DNA of 64,000 nucleotides from Mikania micrantha. Taxonomy: Eukaryota; Streptophyta; Magnoliopsida; Asterales; Asteraceae. The translations under genes and the position numbers were made by a program. Numbering within the stretch: the stretch's first letter is position 1; each line of letters opens with the position of its first letter. A model generated the notes under the pieces. That model saw only the letters and a list, made by a program, of their open reading frames with translations. It had not been told where the DNA came from and did not search any database. This document shows, in pieces, positions 10,008-21,160 of the stretch. The stretch covers positions 46,619,935 to 46,683,934 of the forward strand of contig CM018695.1 in assembly GCA_009363875.1 (NCBI GenBank), written 5' to 3'.

Positions 10008-10402
10008 GGAAATGATATTTTGAAAACACCTTGAGTTGTGAAAACTATGAAAACTTTTATGTAACATGCGGATTTTTTTAAAGATTTCTAACATGATTTT
10101 GTGAACTTTTATAAAAAAAATAAAAAAAGCGCCAAGCCAATATTTTAAAAAGATGTATTGTTTAAAACCATGTAACACATACATAACGTTGCGGCTTGAT
10201 GTTACGAATGTGTTAAATGGTGTTACAAAATATTTTTTCTAAAAATATTCTCTTGGCCCTTTTTTTATTTTTTTTATTAAAATGAGACAAATAATATTAC
10301 AAACCTATAAACAAATAAAAAGAAAAAACTTTTTTTTTCATGATTTCTTCCATGGTTTTCATAGTTATTACACCTTACGATAGATTTTAATTTATGAATT
10401 CC
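10008..10402. mobile_element. Foldback MITE flanked by TA-rich DNA
   Basis: The left arm (ctatgaaaacttttatgtaac, then gaacttttataaaaaa) and the right arm are inverted copies, with nearly mirrored aaaaaaataaaaaaag and ctttttttattttttttat tracts around a centre near 10190-10210. Ends lie in tatatatagg and ccctatacat contexts. No ORF of note. Confidence 0.7.
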
Positions 10403-10614
10403 CTATACATACATGCATGTATCAAAATGAGAGAATACTCATATTATTCTTAAATCTTGTTAGAAATATATTCAAATACGTTTGTTACATTAAACAAAAT
10501 TATATATATACATGTATAAACAAAAGATTCATGGGATATCTTTTTTAGAATTTATCATATGTAATTTAAGTATTTATCATAATGAATAAACACATTTTTT
10601 ATAAATATTTATAA

Positions 10615-10880
10615 GGACATATACATGTATGTATGAAAACCACCTTTAGATGTGAAAAGTATGTAAAAAAAGTGTTTTTTAGTTTTTTTCTTAGGTTTGT
10701 AACAATATTGGCACACTTTTATAAAAATAAAATAAAATAAACCACCTAGAGGTTTTTTTTAAAAATATTTTGTAACACTTTGTAAAATATATGTAACACC
10801 ATGTAAAAATATTTATTAACGTCTAGGCGCAACCTTACATATGCTTACATGGTGTTGCAAAATATTTATCTTAAAAAAGG
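10615..10880. mobile_element. Diverged relative of the foldback MITE
   Basis: The blocks gaaaaccacctttagatgtg, ttcttaggtttgtaacaat and the repeated tgtaacac / gtgttgca phrases resemble the element at 10008-10402, but the right end is not clear. Probably a truncated or rearranged member. Confidence 0.45.
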
Positions 10881-10905
10881 GTTATTGGATTTAAATACTC
10901 CCAAC

Positions 10906-11101
10906 TTTGACCTTTTGGCTGGCAATACTTACAACTAAGGAAATCTTAACTCGCACTTCCAACTTCCAAACATTTTCCATTGTCACTCCGAAAGAAGTGC
11001 ACGTCATCAAAAAAATTCTGTTTTTGATTGTCAATAGAAAATGTTTTGAAAGTTGGGAGTGCCTGTAAACATTTCCTTAGGTGGGAGTATTGTCGGTCAA
11101 G
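10906..11101. mobile_element. Short TIR element (MITE)
   Basis: The left arm ttgaccttttggctggcaat... matches the reverse complement of the right end ...tattgtcggtcaa; inner blocks ctaaggaaat, caaacattttc and ccattgtcac are mirrored by atttccttag, gaaaatg and tgtcaat. About 196 bp, no coding capacity. It directly abuts the Cassandra LTR. Confidence 0.65.
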
Positions 11102-11103
11102 AG

Positions 11104-11355
11104 TGTAACATCCTAGGCAATACCACATCAGTCGTGAATAAGAGAGACTCATGTCTCATAAGTAAGGATCTGCCTCTTACATCACCAACATGTTTTCGGC
11201 TTAGCTGGTTGTGGGGCACATGAAAACTTCACAGTTAAGCGTGCTTGGGTTGCAGGAATACAAGGATGGGTGACCTCCTTTAGAAGTTTTCACCCGGGTA
11301 ACTCAAGGCAAAACTGTGAGTGCCGAGTGGGCAAAGCAGACAATATTGTTGGTAG
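11104..11355 (+). mobile_element. Cassandra-type TRIM LTR (solo, 3' end altered)
   Basis: Starts TGTAACATCC and carries a 5S rRNA-derived segment followed by gggcaaagcagacaatatt, both hallmarks of Cassandra terminal-repeat retrotransposons in miniature. The usual terminal ...gatgttaca is not seen: sequence after gttggtag continues as the start (tgtaacaccccc) of a family-C LTR. Only one LTR copy is present, so it is a solo or truncated element. Cassandra encodes no protein and is mobilised in trans. Confidence 0.8.
11222..11291 (+). promoter_or_regulatory. 5S rRNA-derived pol III internal promoter in the Cassandra LTR
   Basis: The A-box-like agttaagcgtgcttggg (11233-11249) and C-box-like aggatgggtgacctcc (11263-11278) match the internal control region of plant 5S rRNA. 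The intermediate element between them is altered. The flanking 5S stem sequence is diverged, so it is not a functional 5S rRNA gene. Confidence 0.85.
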
Positions 11356-12943
11356 TGTAACACCCCCACCGATGGCGGAAACGTTGGGATGCCACGAGGG
11401 ATGTGTAGATTGTTCATAAGCTCGTGGGCATCTAGTTTAATCATCACATATCAATTAATCAACCAAATTAATTACATCAAAAATCATGTTCATCATGAGC
11501 TAGTTACATCAATTACACAAAAGATTTAGCTAAACTAACTAAACTCTAGTATCCAGAATTTCAGTTATTTTATCTAAGTCCAAGAACCTAAGTGATGATA
11601 TCCCAAAAGATGTAGAGCTATCCTGCTCTACCTACTTCTCTTCATTCCCTGAAACATGTGGAAAATAAAGTGTCAACTATAAAGTAGTTGGTGAGAAATC
11701 ATAAGTTTTTATGTATTAAAAACGTTTATAAAATGTTTATGAAAGTTTATAAATGGGTTTATAAAAGTTTATAATTTCCCCAAGAAAATGCACATGTGCA
11801 CCTGCGAAATAATCCAACTCTGCCAAAATCCAACAAACACAGCATTCAAACAATCCAAGTAATCACATACACATTAATTACCAAATTCAATTAATCCCAA
11901 ATCTTTATCCACATATAATCAACCAATCACAATTCAATCAATATTCACCATAATCATATCAACATAAGTTACCGCGGAGGACCTCAGACAACTCAATCAA
12001 CGGCGGAATCATCGCGGAGGACCGCAGTCAACTCAACCAACGATATTCCTATAAGTGTCTTCATGCATCGCGGAGGACCGTAGTCGACTCAACCAATAGT
12101 GGAATAACTGAGGAGGACATTAGTCAACTCACCAACAACAACTCAATCATCGCGGAGGACCGAAGTCAACTCAACCAACAATGACTCATGGAATAATAAT
12201 AATCAACATCAATCCATCAATAATCAATGATAAGTCAATAATCTGAATATCATTTGATAATCTAGGTGTCACCCATGTGTTATCAAATTAATATTTTTAA
12301 ATATTGGTATACATGCTTCACCTTCGAGCTTGAAAACAAAATAGTTTAAAAAGGAGGTAATGAGAACTCACCTGAGTCCTTAGAATTAGTGTTTTCGTAG
12401 AATGCGCGCTCGCGTATATGAAATCAGAAACACTTCAACGACCTGTATTTATCGCGTGTTTTATAATCATAAGTATCTATGTTCGATAATAATTAAGCTC
12501 TTTATATTCATTTATCCTTTAATTATAAGGTGTGCGAGCTTCTTAGATTTGTTACCTAACTTAGAGTGATAATTAATTAAGACTTCCTACTCTCTTTGTA
12601 GGGGATAGGTTTACCTCTAGTTAGTTATTCAACTACTATGTAATAAGGTTTAATGAAAGTATAGAAGTTATACATGTTGTAAGGGCAATAACCTTATACA
12701 CATGTACATACTTATAAAATGCATGCATGCATATCCATTAGGTTAACCATTATAACTTAAGTTGTAAAAATTTAATTAAGTTTAGGAAATCAACTTAGTT
12801 TCTTTTCACAACTTTTCCAATTTATGTAAATTATTATGTTAAAACCTTATTCTTATTATAGAAAGGTGATAACTAGGATTGCCCATGCATGCATGAATAT
12901 ATATGTATGTTTAGGTGATCTTGCTCCTCCATTTCTCCTAAAT
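11356..12943 (-). mobile_element. Family-C LTR fragment A
   Basis: Starts tgtaacacccccaccgatgg. It matches the reverse complement of the right part of the family-C solo LTR (about 43000-44766), including gatgccacgagggatgtgta, gtagttggtgagaaatcata and aaaaggaggtaatgagaac. By TATA position in the intact solo LTR the element sense here is minus. It lacks the 5' half of the LTR and internal region, and ends where fragment B begins. Short ORFs inside are not genes. Confidence 0.7.
11970..12190. repeat. Minisatellite in family-C LTR
   Basis: About five imperfect copies of a 30-45-bp unit built on cgcggaggaccgcagtcaac followed by tcaaccaac, with variable spacers. The reverse complement occurs twice in the solo LTR at about 43390-43620 and 43970-44210. 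Confidence 0.8.
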
Positions 12944-13129
12944 TGTAACATCATTGTATTTCGGGTTGTCCGTACATGTTTAATTATACTGTTACGACCT
13001 GATATGATAATTATTAATGATGATGAATTATTGGATGTTATTACTGATATTGGTATACATATTGAGAACATACTATTATATGCATAAACCATGGGAAGTT
13101 TAGTTGAAACACAACTAAACAGAACCAGA
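12944..13129 (+). mobile_element. Family-C LTR fragment B (5' end, plus sense)
   Basis: tgtaacatcattgtatttc and the following ~180 bp match the 5' end of the family-C solo LTR at 40781-40970 (shared gacctgatatgataa, ttattggatgttatta, gaacat...accatggga). Similarity stops at agaaccaga; from 13130 the sequence is Tat-1 pol. This is a deletion junction. Confidence 0.7.
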
Positions 13130-14400
13130 TGTCAAGCTGCCAACACCGTGGGGAGTAGTGAAGATCAACAGTGATCAGTAAGAAGCCAAGGAGTGCTATT
13201 CATCTTCGATGAAGCGAACAACTAGACCTTCATCAGCATAGCAATCAAAGTGCAACCTTGGGGATACTTAGGAATATAGGGAGAAAGGAAGTACTCTCAA
13301 ACCTCGATGATCCTGAGATAGTCCTTATAGGCACAAATATCCCTGTGGATATTGAAGGGAAACTGATTTCTTTTCTAAAATCAAGAGTTTCCACATTCGC
13401 ATGGAAACATGAGGATATGACAGGAATATCCTCAGATGTGATTACACATAAGTTAGGGATAGATAGGAATATTAAGCCTGTCCACCAAAAAAGAAGGAAG
13501 TTTGCACCCGAAAGAAATCTAATCATTAAAGAGGAAGTAGAGAAATTACTCAAAGTGAAAATAATTAGAGAGGTAAAATTTCCAAAGTGGCTAACCAATG
13601 TAGTCGTGGTTCAAAATGGAAAGTGGAGAGTTTGTGTGGATTACACAAACCTCAACAAGGCTTGTCTCAAAGACCCCTTTCCATTACCGCATATAGACTC
13701 CATGGTAGATGCAACAGTAGGACATGAAATCTTAACTTTCATGGATGCATCAGCAGGCTTTCAACAAATTAAAATAGAGCCTTCGGACCAAGAAGATACA
13801 ACCTTCATGACGCCAACAGGGATATATTGCTATACAACAATGCCATTGGCTTGAAGAATGCTGGAGCCACATATCCGAGACTTGTCAACATGATGTTCAA
13901 AGAGAAACTGGGGGACACTATGGAAGTGTATATTGATGATATGGTGGTCAAGTCGAAGATAACTGAGAATCACCTTAAGGATCTTCAGGAATCCTTCGAT
14001 ATCTGGACCAGTACAATATGAAGCTTAATCCATCTAAGTGTCATTTTGGGGTAAGATCAGGAAACTTTTTGGGATATATGGTCACTAAAAGAGGAATAGA
14101 GGCTAGCCCAGAACAAATTCAAGCTATCTGAAACCTCAAATCCCCGAAGAACATAAAAGCAGTGCAGAGATTGATAGGAAGGATAGCTGCGCTCAACAGA
14201 CTCATCTCAAGATCTTCTGAAAATTTTAAAGGATTCTATGATATCCTTAAAAAGAATAAGAAGTTCCAATGGGATGAAGAGCATGAGAAGGACTACAGGA
14301 TCTAAAGTAATATTTATCCTCACCACCGTTGCTTGTGAGACCAGAAGACGGTGAACCACTATCATTGTAGTTAGCAGTATCCCGAACTATTGTAAGTGCT
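13130..14400 (+). pseudogene. Tat-1 reverse transcriptase region, decayed
   Basis: Begins mid-pol at the junction with family-C fragment B, so gag, protease and the 5' LTR are missing. The ORF at 13258-13851 holds the RT N-terminus and fingers (KWRVCVDYTNLNKAC, PLPHIDSMVDATVGHEIL, FMDASAGFQQIKI). A 1-nt loss near 13848 shifts the frame to GLKNAGATYPRLVNMMF, and YIDDMVVKSKI at about 13930 is the catalytic motif. Later parts (LNPSKCHFGV, then NFLGYMVTKRGIEASPEQI) are interrupted by stops. The sequence style is typical of Ty3/gypsy Tat (Ogre/Retand/Grande) elements. Confidence 0.85.
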
Positions 14401-15237
14401 GTGTTAGTTAAGGATCATCAGGGATCACAACATCCGATGTACTATGTAAGTAAAAGCCTAGTAGATGCTGAGACTATATATTCTCACTTAGAAAAGCTAA
14501 TTCTAGCTTTGGTCATGGCATCAACCAAGCTTAGGGATTACTTTGAGACACATAGAATACACATTAAAACAAATTATCCTATTAAATATGTATTGAGAAA
14601 ACATGAGCTATCAGGAAGGATGGCAAAATGGTCAGTAAAACTCAGTACTTATGATTTAATCTATGAACCGAGGACATCAATTAAGTCACAAGGATTAGCA
14701 GACTTTGTGGCTGATTTTAGTAGTGATCTACAACCAGAAGTGGATCTAGAAATCAAACTCTTGGATGAAGATACTGGTGAATGGACTTTGTTCACAGATG
14801 GATCTTCAAATGTGAGAGGAACAGGACTAGGTATCATACTAAAATCGCCACAGGGGGACATAATACCCCAATCGATTAGTTGTGAATTCCAAGCAACCAA
14901 TAATGAAGCAGAACACGAAGCCCTAATAGCAGGACTTCAATTGGTTAGGGACATGGACATTAGAAATCTACATGTTTATGTTGATTCCCTACTGATAGCC
15001 AATCAATTTAACGGTTCTTACACGACTAAAGGAGATAAATTGGCAAAATACTTAGAAATAGTTAAGGATATTGCAGGATATTTTTACAACTTTGATATCA
15101 CTCAAGTGCCAAGGGATGAGAATGCTGAAGCAGATTCGCTGGCAAACTTAGCTTCATCCCTAATGATCCCTGAGGATATTAACATTCATATCCTACATAT
15201 TTTAAGACCAACGATAGATATGGAAGACATAGAATAG
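14401..15237 (+). pseudogene. Tat-1 RNase H and additional RNase H
   Basis: An ORF of 278 codons. The first ~105 residues (YYVSKSLVDAETIYSHLEK ... LADFVADF) are the Ty3-type connection/RNase H remnant. The rest (WTLFTDGSSNVRGTGLGI, then EAEHEALIAGLQLV, then YVDSLLIANQFNG, then PRDENAEADSLANLA) is a second RNase H with Asp, Glu, Asp and late Asp in place. A second RNase H domain is diagnostic of the Tat lineage. This is the best-preserved part of the element. Confidence 0.88.
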
Positions 15238-16527
15238 AATATTGAACATGAGAATACCGAGGTTCATCACTCAGAAGCACATGAAATATCCTGGACTATC
15301 CCTATTAAGAACTACCTTCAAATAGGAAAAATATCTGATGAAGAAACAAATCCTAGAGCTTTTAAAGCAAAAGTGTCTATGTACAACATCATATGAGATA
15401 TCTTATATAGAAAGTCACTAGCAGGCCCATACTTAAGGTGTTTGGAGAAACCCGAAAGTTTGGAAGTAATGAAAGATATCCACGGAGGAGATTGTGAAAA
15501 TCACACTTGGGGTAGAGCATTATTCTCAAAGATCCTGAGAACCAGATACTTTTGGCCAACCATGAGAAGAGATGCAATGTCTTATTCCCAGAAGTGTGAT
15601 GCTTGTCAAAGACACAACAATATACTTCATCAACCAGCTGAACCTCTACATCCAATAGTCTTATCATGGCCATTCATGAAATGGGGAATGAATATAGTAG
15701 GAAAGTTACCTAAAGCACCTGGAGGAAAATTGTTTATGCTTGCTATGTCAGATTCCTTCTCAAAATGGATTGAGGCTGAAGCCTTTGTGCAAGTTAGAGA
15801 AAAAGAAGTAATCTCATTCATAAAGAGAAATATCCTAACTAGATTTGGGATACCTGCAGAAATCACTTGTGACAATTGATCTCAGTTCATAGGCAAAAGG
15901 ACTACAAACTTTTGTGAAAGCTAGGGCATAAAGATGATAACCTCTACACCTGTTCATCCTCAAGCTAATGGTCAGGTAGAATCAAGCAACAAGATCATTA
16001 TCAAAAACCTTAAGAAAAAGTTGTGATCCAAGAAAGGAAAATGGGCTAAAGAACTTCCGTTTGTCCTATGGGCTGATGGGACAACCACAAAGAATACAAC
16101 GGGTCAGACACCATTCTCTTTGGTGTATGGTTCTGAAGTTGTTCTCCCAACTGAAATGGTTGTCCTTACTGCCAGATCAAGTTTACAAAATCTAGAATCC
16201 AACAAGGAAGTATTATATGAGGATCTAGATACTATTGATGAACTTAGGGATATTGCAAGAATAAGGATTGCAACATATCAACAAAAGATTGCCAAATCCT
16301 ATAAAAAGAATATTAGGATACGAAAATTTCAAGTTGGAGATCTGGTTTTAAGAAAGGCATTTCAAAATACCACCAATCCAGTTGATGGAAAGCTTACTCC
16401 AAAATGGGAAGGACCTTATAGGATTAAATCTGAAGCTGGAAAAGGGGCATATAAGTTGAACAACATGGATGGACAACCTCTTCCAAGATCTTGGAATGCC
16501 GTTCATTTTAAGTTATACTTTATTTGA
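15238..16527 (+). pseudogene. Tat-1 integrase, decayed
   Basis: The HHCC zinc module (CDACQRH near 15596), catalytic core and C-terminal domain (RKFQVGDLVLRKAF, TPKWEGPYRIKSEAGKGAYKL, ending NAVHFKLYFI) are recognisable. The core reads WGMNIVGKLP where the first catalytic Asp is expected, so Asp is replaced by Asn (AAT at about 15691). The second Asp (ITCDN) is directly followed by a TGA at 15877. Further stops occur in ES*GIK near 15923 and KKL*SKK near 16026. The Glu lies in ANGQVESSNK. Stop and substitution damage make it non-functional. Confidence 0.85.
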
Positions 16528-18675
16528 AACTTATTGTATCAAATTATAAAATACTATTAAGTTATAATTTGTACTCATATTTCCAAATATTTCTAATTAT
16601 TCATATATATTCTCATATATTCTTGTATATTTTTAATTATCTTGCTACTAACCTAAGCATCTAAAGGGCATCAGGAATCCTGATTCTCAGCTATGCAAAA
16701 ATCTTATTGTTTTATAGGTATAGTAGGAGAAGAGATGAGACTTCATGTCTTAACCCAAGTTCTGACCTGAAATCAGAACTTGATGAAGACCCTGCACGGA
16801 CTTTATGTCTAGCTGCAAAGTTTTGACCTGAAATCAAAACTGTAGAGGACCCCGCACTGACTATATGTTTAGCTGCAAAGTTTTGACCTGAAATCAAAAC
16901 TCAAGAGACTTTTGTCTCTCATGAAGACTTAGGGTTCATACCCTCGCCGGTTGCACACGTTTATCCTATTATAGTCTGAGATAATGGGACCAGTACACGC
17001 ATGAGTGGCTGACAATTTCATTTTCAAAGACTATTCCCAGGGATCCTCCGAATTATAGCATTCATATGCTATACAACCGGGCCTTAGTCACCAGCATTCC
17101 GGCCTTAGTCGCCAGAATCTCTCGGCCTTTTCGCCAGTATTTCGCCCTTAGTCGCCAGCTTAATCAGCCTTGTCGCCGGTATCTTGGGTTTGTCCCAAGT
17201 TTTCTTGTTTTTCTATTTTTGCAGGACTAACTTTCAAGGATACTTATGAATATCGCAAAATACTTGGGGATATTTAGGTATGAAATTCTTTTGATGTTTT
17301 GACATGAACAAAGAAGACTTCAAACTAAACCTAATATCTCTGGAAATTGGTATTTGTTTCTCAACTACTCTTTATTCCTAATTATTTTCTATTCTCATGC
17401 CTGATATTGTGCTTCCTACTTAGGAATATGTTGTATTTAGGGATATGTTAAACTAAATTACTAGTTACTTCATGTGTTAATATAACTTTAGATAACATTT
17501 AAAATATATGTCTAAGTTATATATAATCATTCAAGTAATAAAATTCTTAGTCGAATTAGGATAAGTCTAGTCTGAACTATTCTTAATGATTCCTAAATAT
17601 ATTACATATAGATTAGATTTGAGAAAGAATATTCTGAAATTCTTTGATAGAGATTTAAATATAGCCAAAATCAAATCTCTATAAGAATTATAAAAGGATT
17701 TAGTCCCTTAAACAAGTTACGAGATATCCTAAAATATCATTAAGAATATTTAGGAATATTCGAAGATATCTTAACAATGTTGATAAATAGTAAACTATAA
17801 CTGGATACAATATTAATGTATTCAATGATTCATGTTGCTTATAGTCATTAGTTCAACTAATATGTACCCAATAACACCTTATAATATTCATGAAAGATAT
17901 TAAAGAAATCAATCCTTTACATAAATAGTACATATAAAAAACAATCAAGGATATTTTGGAATATATAAGGATATTCCAACAGATAAATAACTAAATATCC
18001 AAAATATCATCGAAAACATTTATACTTGAGAAGTTCTTAAAATTCATAATAGCATATATGGACTGAAAAACCTTGAAATAAATAATGTATCGAAAACTGG
18101 ATACAATACTTAATGTAATATTCGGGTTAAATCTAATTCAGAATAATTCAAGAATATATTCCTAAATATGCCTGAGAAAGCTTGTACAAAATATTCTAAG
18201 TAAAAATTATATGAAAATTCAAGTAATAAACATATGAACAACTAAATACCAAGTCAAACTATATAAAACAATGGTATTTATTAATATTAATATTTCTACA
18301 TAAGTACAAGTTATGTTATATAAGAACATCTGGGTGTATCCAATATTTTCAAACAACAAAATAATAACATTCAGAATATTTCAAGATATATAAGGATATA
18401 AAACGCAGAAATATTACCCAAGATACTAAATGTCATATCAACAACCCAAAAACAGTTAAAGGATTAACATATTAAGCTTCGCCATGAAACTCATGGTTCC
18501 TCCACTTGATATGTTAACAAAAGTTAAGTAAAAATCAGGGCTTCGCCATGAAAATCATGGTCCCTCCACCTTGATTTTTATAATATTTGCCCCTAAACTA
18601 GGGGAATTTCCTAAAAATCTATTGTTTAAAAGAGTTACATCACAAGAGATTAAAAACCACAAACATTAAAAAGAT
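16528..18675. other. Tat-1 noncoding spacer between pol and antisense gene
   Basis: No sense gene is seen. It holds repeated phrases: a ttttgacctgaaatcaaaac unit three times at 16755-16905, gaccagtacacgcatgagtg near 16990, an array of ggccttagtcgccag-like units at about 17085-17190, and aagcttcgccatgaaa / gggcttcgccatgaaa units near 18475 and 18540. The same blocks, in the same order, lie in the matching spacer of Tat-2 (37706-39430). Confidence 0.75.
17085..17190 (+). repeat. Short tandem array ggccttagtcgccag in Tat spacer
   Basis: About six imperfect 18-22-bp units (ggccttagtcgccagaatct and variants). Tat-2 has a longer array at 38330-38480 at the same relative place, so the array belongs to the Tat family. 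Confidence 0.75.
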
Positions 18676-18679
18676 GGGC

Positions 18680-20327
18680 TCAGACCTTAGCATCGTTATC
18701 ATCATCGCCCATCGTCACCTCCTGTTCACCAACTCCAACCTCCGCACCTGCTGCCTCGCCCTCTCCAGCCTTGCTAGTCTCTCCTGCCTCGCCAGCCTTG
18801 TTCACCTCCACAGAAGCCTCCGCCTTGTCGCTCGCCAGGTTTGCCAATATCCTGCCTTATTCTTGCATATCCTTGGCACATGACTCCATACCTTCGGTCT
18901 TAACCTGGTTCACCAACTGGATTTTGGCCCTCAGCACAGCAATGGCGGCAGATTTTTTAGCCCCTTCAATGTGTTCCTTGAACTAGAGCTTATGAAAGCC
19001 CTTCATTTCTTTCATTTGTTTCTTAACCTTGGCGAGCTCCTTCTCATAATGTCCGGTTTTGGCAATGAAGATCTTCTTTTGATCTTCAAGGTCCTCCACC
19101 TGGTTATCAAACTGCTCCTTCTCAGAAGCGTACTTCGCAGAGACCTACAAAATTGAGATCATTCAGGATATGTAGAGATATTAGGCTAAAGACAAAATAA
19201 TCAGAATACCTTTTGCAGGAAGTCAGGAACAGACAAGTCAGATGGCTCTTCGTGGTCAACAGTATCTACCCCTTTACGTTTTTTTGGATGTCTTGGAGGA
19301 ACGAGTAGTCATGGCACGTGACTTGGGGGCAACAGGACTTGTTTTTTTTACTTTTTCACAGTAAAGAAGGCATTAAGGTCTTCAAGGTCGAAAGTTGATT
19401 CTGAAAATATATATCAGAATACTTAGTAATAATAAAGAATATTTTAGAATAATAAAAACGTTATTAATTATACTTGAGGCCATTGGAGTAACTGCTTCAT
19501 GATTAGCACCGAATTTCCTGTACTGTTCTTCGATTTTCAACAAGGAACGAATTTTGTTCCTGCTTTCTTCTTCTTCTGCTACGATTGACTCAAATTTGGA
19601 AGCTGTAAATAACAAAAACAGAATAAATATAATAATACAGCGACAAATCACAATTAATAGAAAAAATCCGAAGGATCCTACCCTTTTCCACCCACTTGAG
19701 AGGAAGAAGTTCCCCATTTGGAATAGACTTTCTTTTCGCAAAAAAGAACCTATTCCTCAATTCATCCTCATTCAGAGTGATTCCTGGAATTAGAATAGGA
19801 GCCCCACTTCTTCGTCGAAGAAGAAAACGAGATGACCCGTGGAATCTGAGTTGATACATTAAGGATATTTCGGGAACACCGATCTCTAAACCAAAGTGTT
19901 GGTTTAGTTGGTCAAGGGTGTAAAGAAGGCGCCATCCCATAGGCATTAATTGGGGAAAACAGAGCTTGGTAACCAAGAAAAAATTGGTGATAAGATCGGG
20001 GAAAGGAAATTTCAGACCTAAAGTAAAGGGATATTCTGGAAAACACACCCAAGTGGGAGATACATGATCGGCTTTGAGTTTTTCAGAAAAATCATGGAAG
20101 ATGGTTTCATCAGGGAAAGTTTTTGAAAGAGGAAGTAGTTCAATTCGATCGTCATTAAAAACATTTGTGTTTTGATGATTGAAAGCCAAAACATTTTGAT
20201 CAGTGAAATCATCAAAGTTGAAATCGGAGGAAGAAGATGATCCAGACATTTTCGAAGAAGAAACATTAAAAATCGAAAGAGAAAAAGAGGGAGACTTACC
20301 GCAAGATCTGGTTGAAGATGATGGCAT
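18680..20327 (-). pseudogene. Tat-1 antisense additional gene (spliced, coiled-coil C-terminus)
   Basis: Runs against pol, between pol and the 3' LTR. Exon 1 (20327 to about 19681) encodes a Ser-rich start and a globular part with WVCFPEYPFTLGLKFPFP, KLCFPQLMPMGWRLL and RNRFFFAKRKSIP. The intron (gtaggatcc ... ttatttacag) leads to exon 2 near 19604 (SKFESIVAEEEESRNKIRS). A second intron ends tatattttcag at about 19402, before exon 3 (ESTFDLEDLNAFFTVKK, frame-shifted after it). The last exon (about 19150-18680) is a Lys/Glu-rich coiled coil (VEDLEDQKKIFIAKTGHYEK) with one TAG in FHKL*FKEH and an acidic tail. Antisense ORFs at this place are known from Grande- and Retand-like Tat elements; their function is unknown. 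Tat-2 has a related copy at 39433-40780. Confidence 0.72.
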
Positions 20328-20505
20328 CTAAAGGAGGCGAGATGATCATTATATCATGCACAAACAGCTGGGAATATTTGGGAAACCGCCATAATCATAA
20401 CTGTCATGTCAACGTTCACATCACAATTTAAAATTCAAATTTTTAATCAAGAACCAAACAAACGGTTAATTTAAATTCTTACTACAAATTGAAACGGTAA
20501 TAAGA

Positions 20506-20518
20506 ATTTGGGGGCAAT
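20506..20518 (+). promoter_or_regulatory. Tat-1 polypurine tract
   Basis: aatttgggggcaat sits immediately before the 3' LTR start (tgttatacc). The matching site in Tat-2 is aaattgggggcaat at 45061. Confidence 0.75.
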
Positions 20519-21160
20519 TGTTATACCTGTAAAAATTTAGTCTTATAATTCAGAATAATTTGGGATACAGAATATTTCGGGATAATTAGGAATATTCGCG
20601 TATATAAATTTCTATGATCTGATGACCTTAATAGTGAATAATAATGATTTATGTTTAATTATTGTTATTCTATTATCATGTGCTATTAACTTTTGAACTG
20701 AGTCAACAGGTTAATAGCGATAGTTGTTCCTATTTATCCGGAATGTGGAGAAAATCATGGACTACATGGTGAAGTTGGCAACAGTCACAAGGAATTAGTT
20801 GGCGCATGACTTATAGTTGAACCGAATATTATGGAACTAACTTAAACTACCGTTGTATGGATTTCATGATTATAAATTGAGGCAACATCGATCTAGAAAC
20901 ACACATGATTCACCTAGCTTTCTACTGATTATTTATTGTTCATATATGCGAGATTCAAAGTTCTCAACACTTAGTAATCGATTGATTGTGCTCTTGTATT
21001 GTAATATTATTTCTTTATTTATATAAACTAGGCAGAGTGACAATTGTCACCTCCCGAGGTTTTTATGCCGGCAATCCTAAGGGATTAAGGGCTTTTCCTC
21101 GTACAAATCTCGTGTGTTTGGCTGTCTTTCTATTCTATATTCTTCAATATCCCTAGGGAT
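20519..21160 (+). mobile_element. Tat-1 3' LTR, left part
   Basis: Starts tgttatacctgtaaaaa after the polypurine tract. A TATA-like gattataaattgagg is at about 20866-20880, and gcagagtgacaattgtcacc follows. It is cut at 21160 by a Tekay solo LTR (target gggat) and resumes at 36460. The same LTR in Tat-2 spans 45075-45767. Confidence 0.85.

Noticed and set aside
11222..11291. A genuine 5S rRNA gene
   Set aside because: Only the internal promoter part matches, the outer 5S sequence is diverged, and the flanks match a Cassandra LTR.
11970..12190. CRISPR-like array (regular repeats with spacers)
   Set aside because: Units are imperfect, spacers are not unique and are repeated in other LTR copies, and the genome is eukaryotic.
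13245..13598. Minus-strand ORF opposite Tat-1 RT
   Set aside because: Antisense shadow of the RT frame, without features of the Tat antisense gene.
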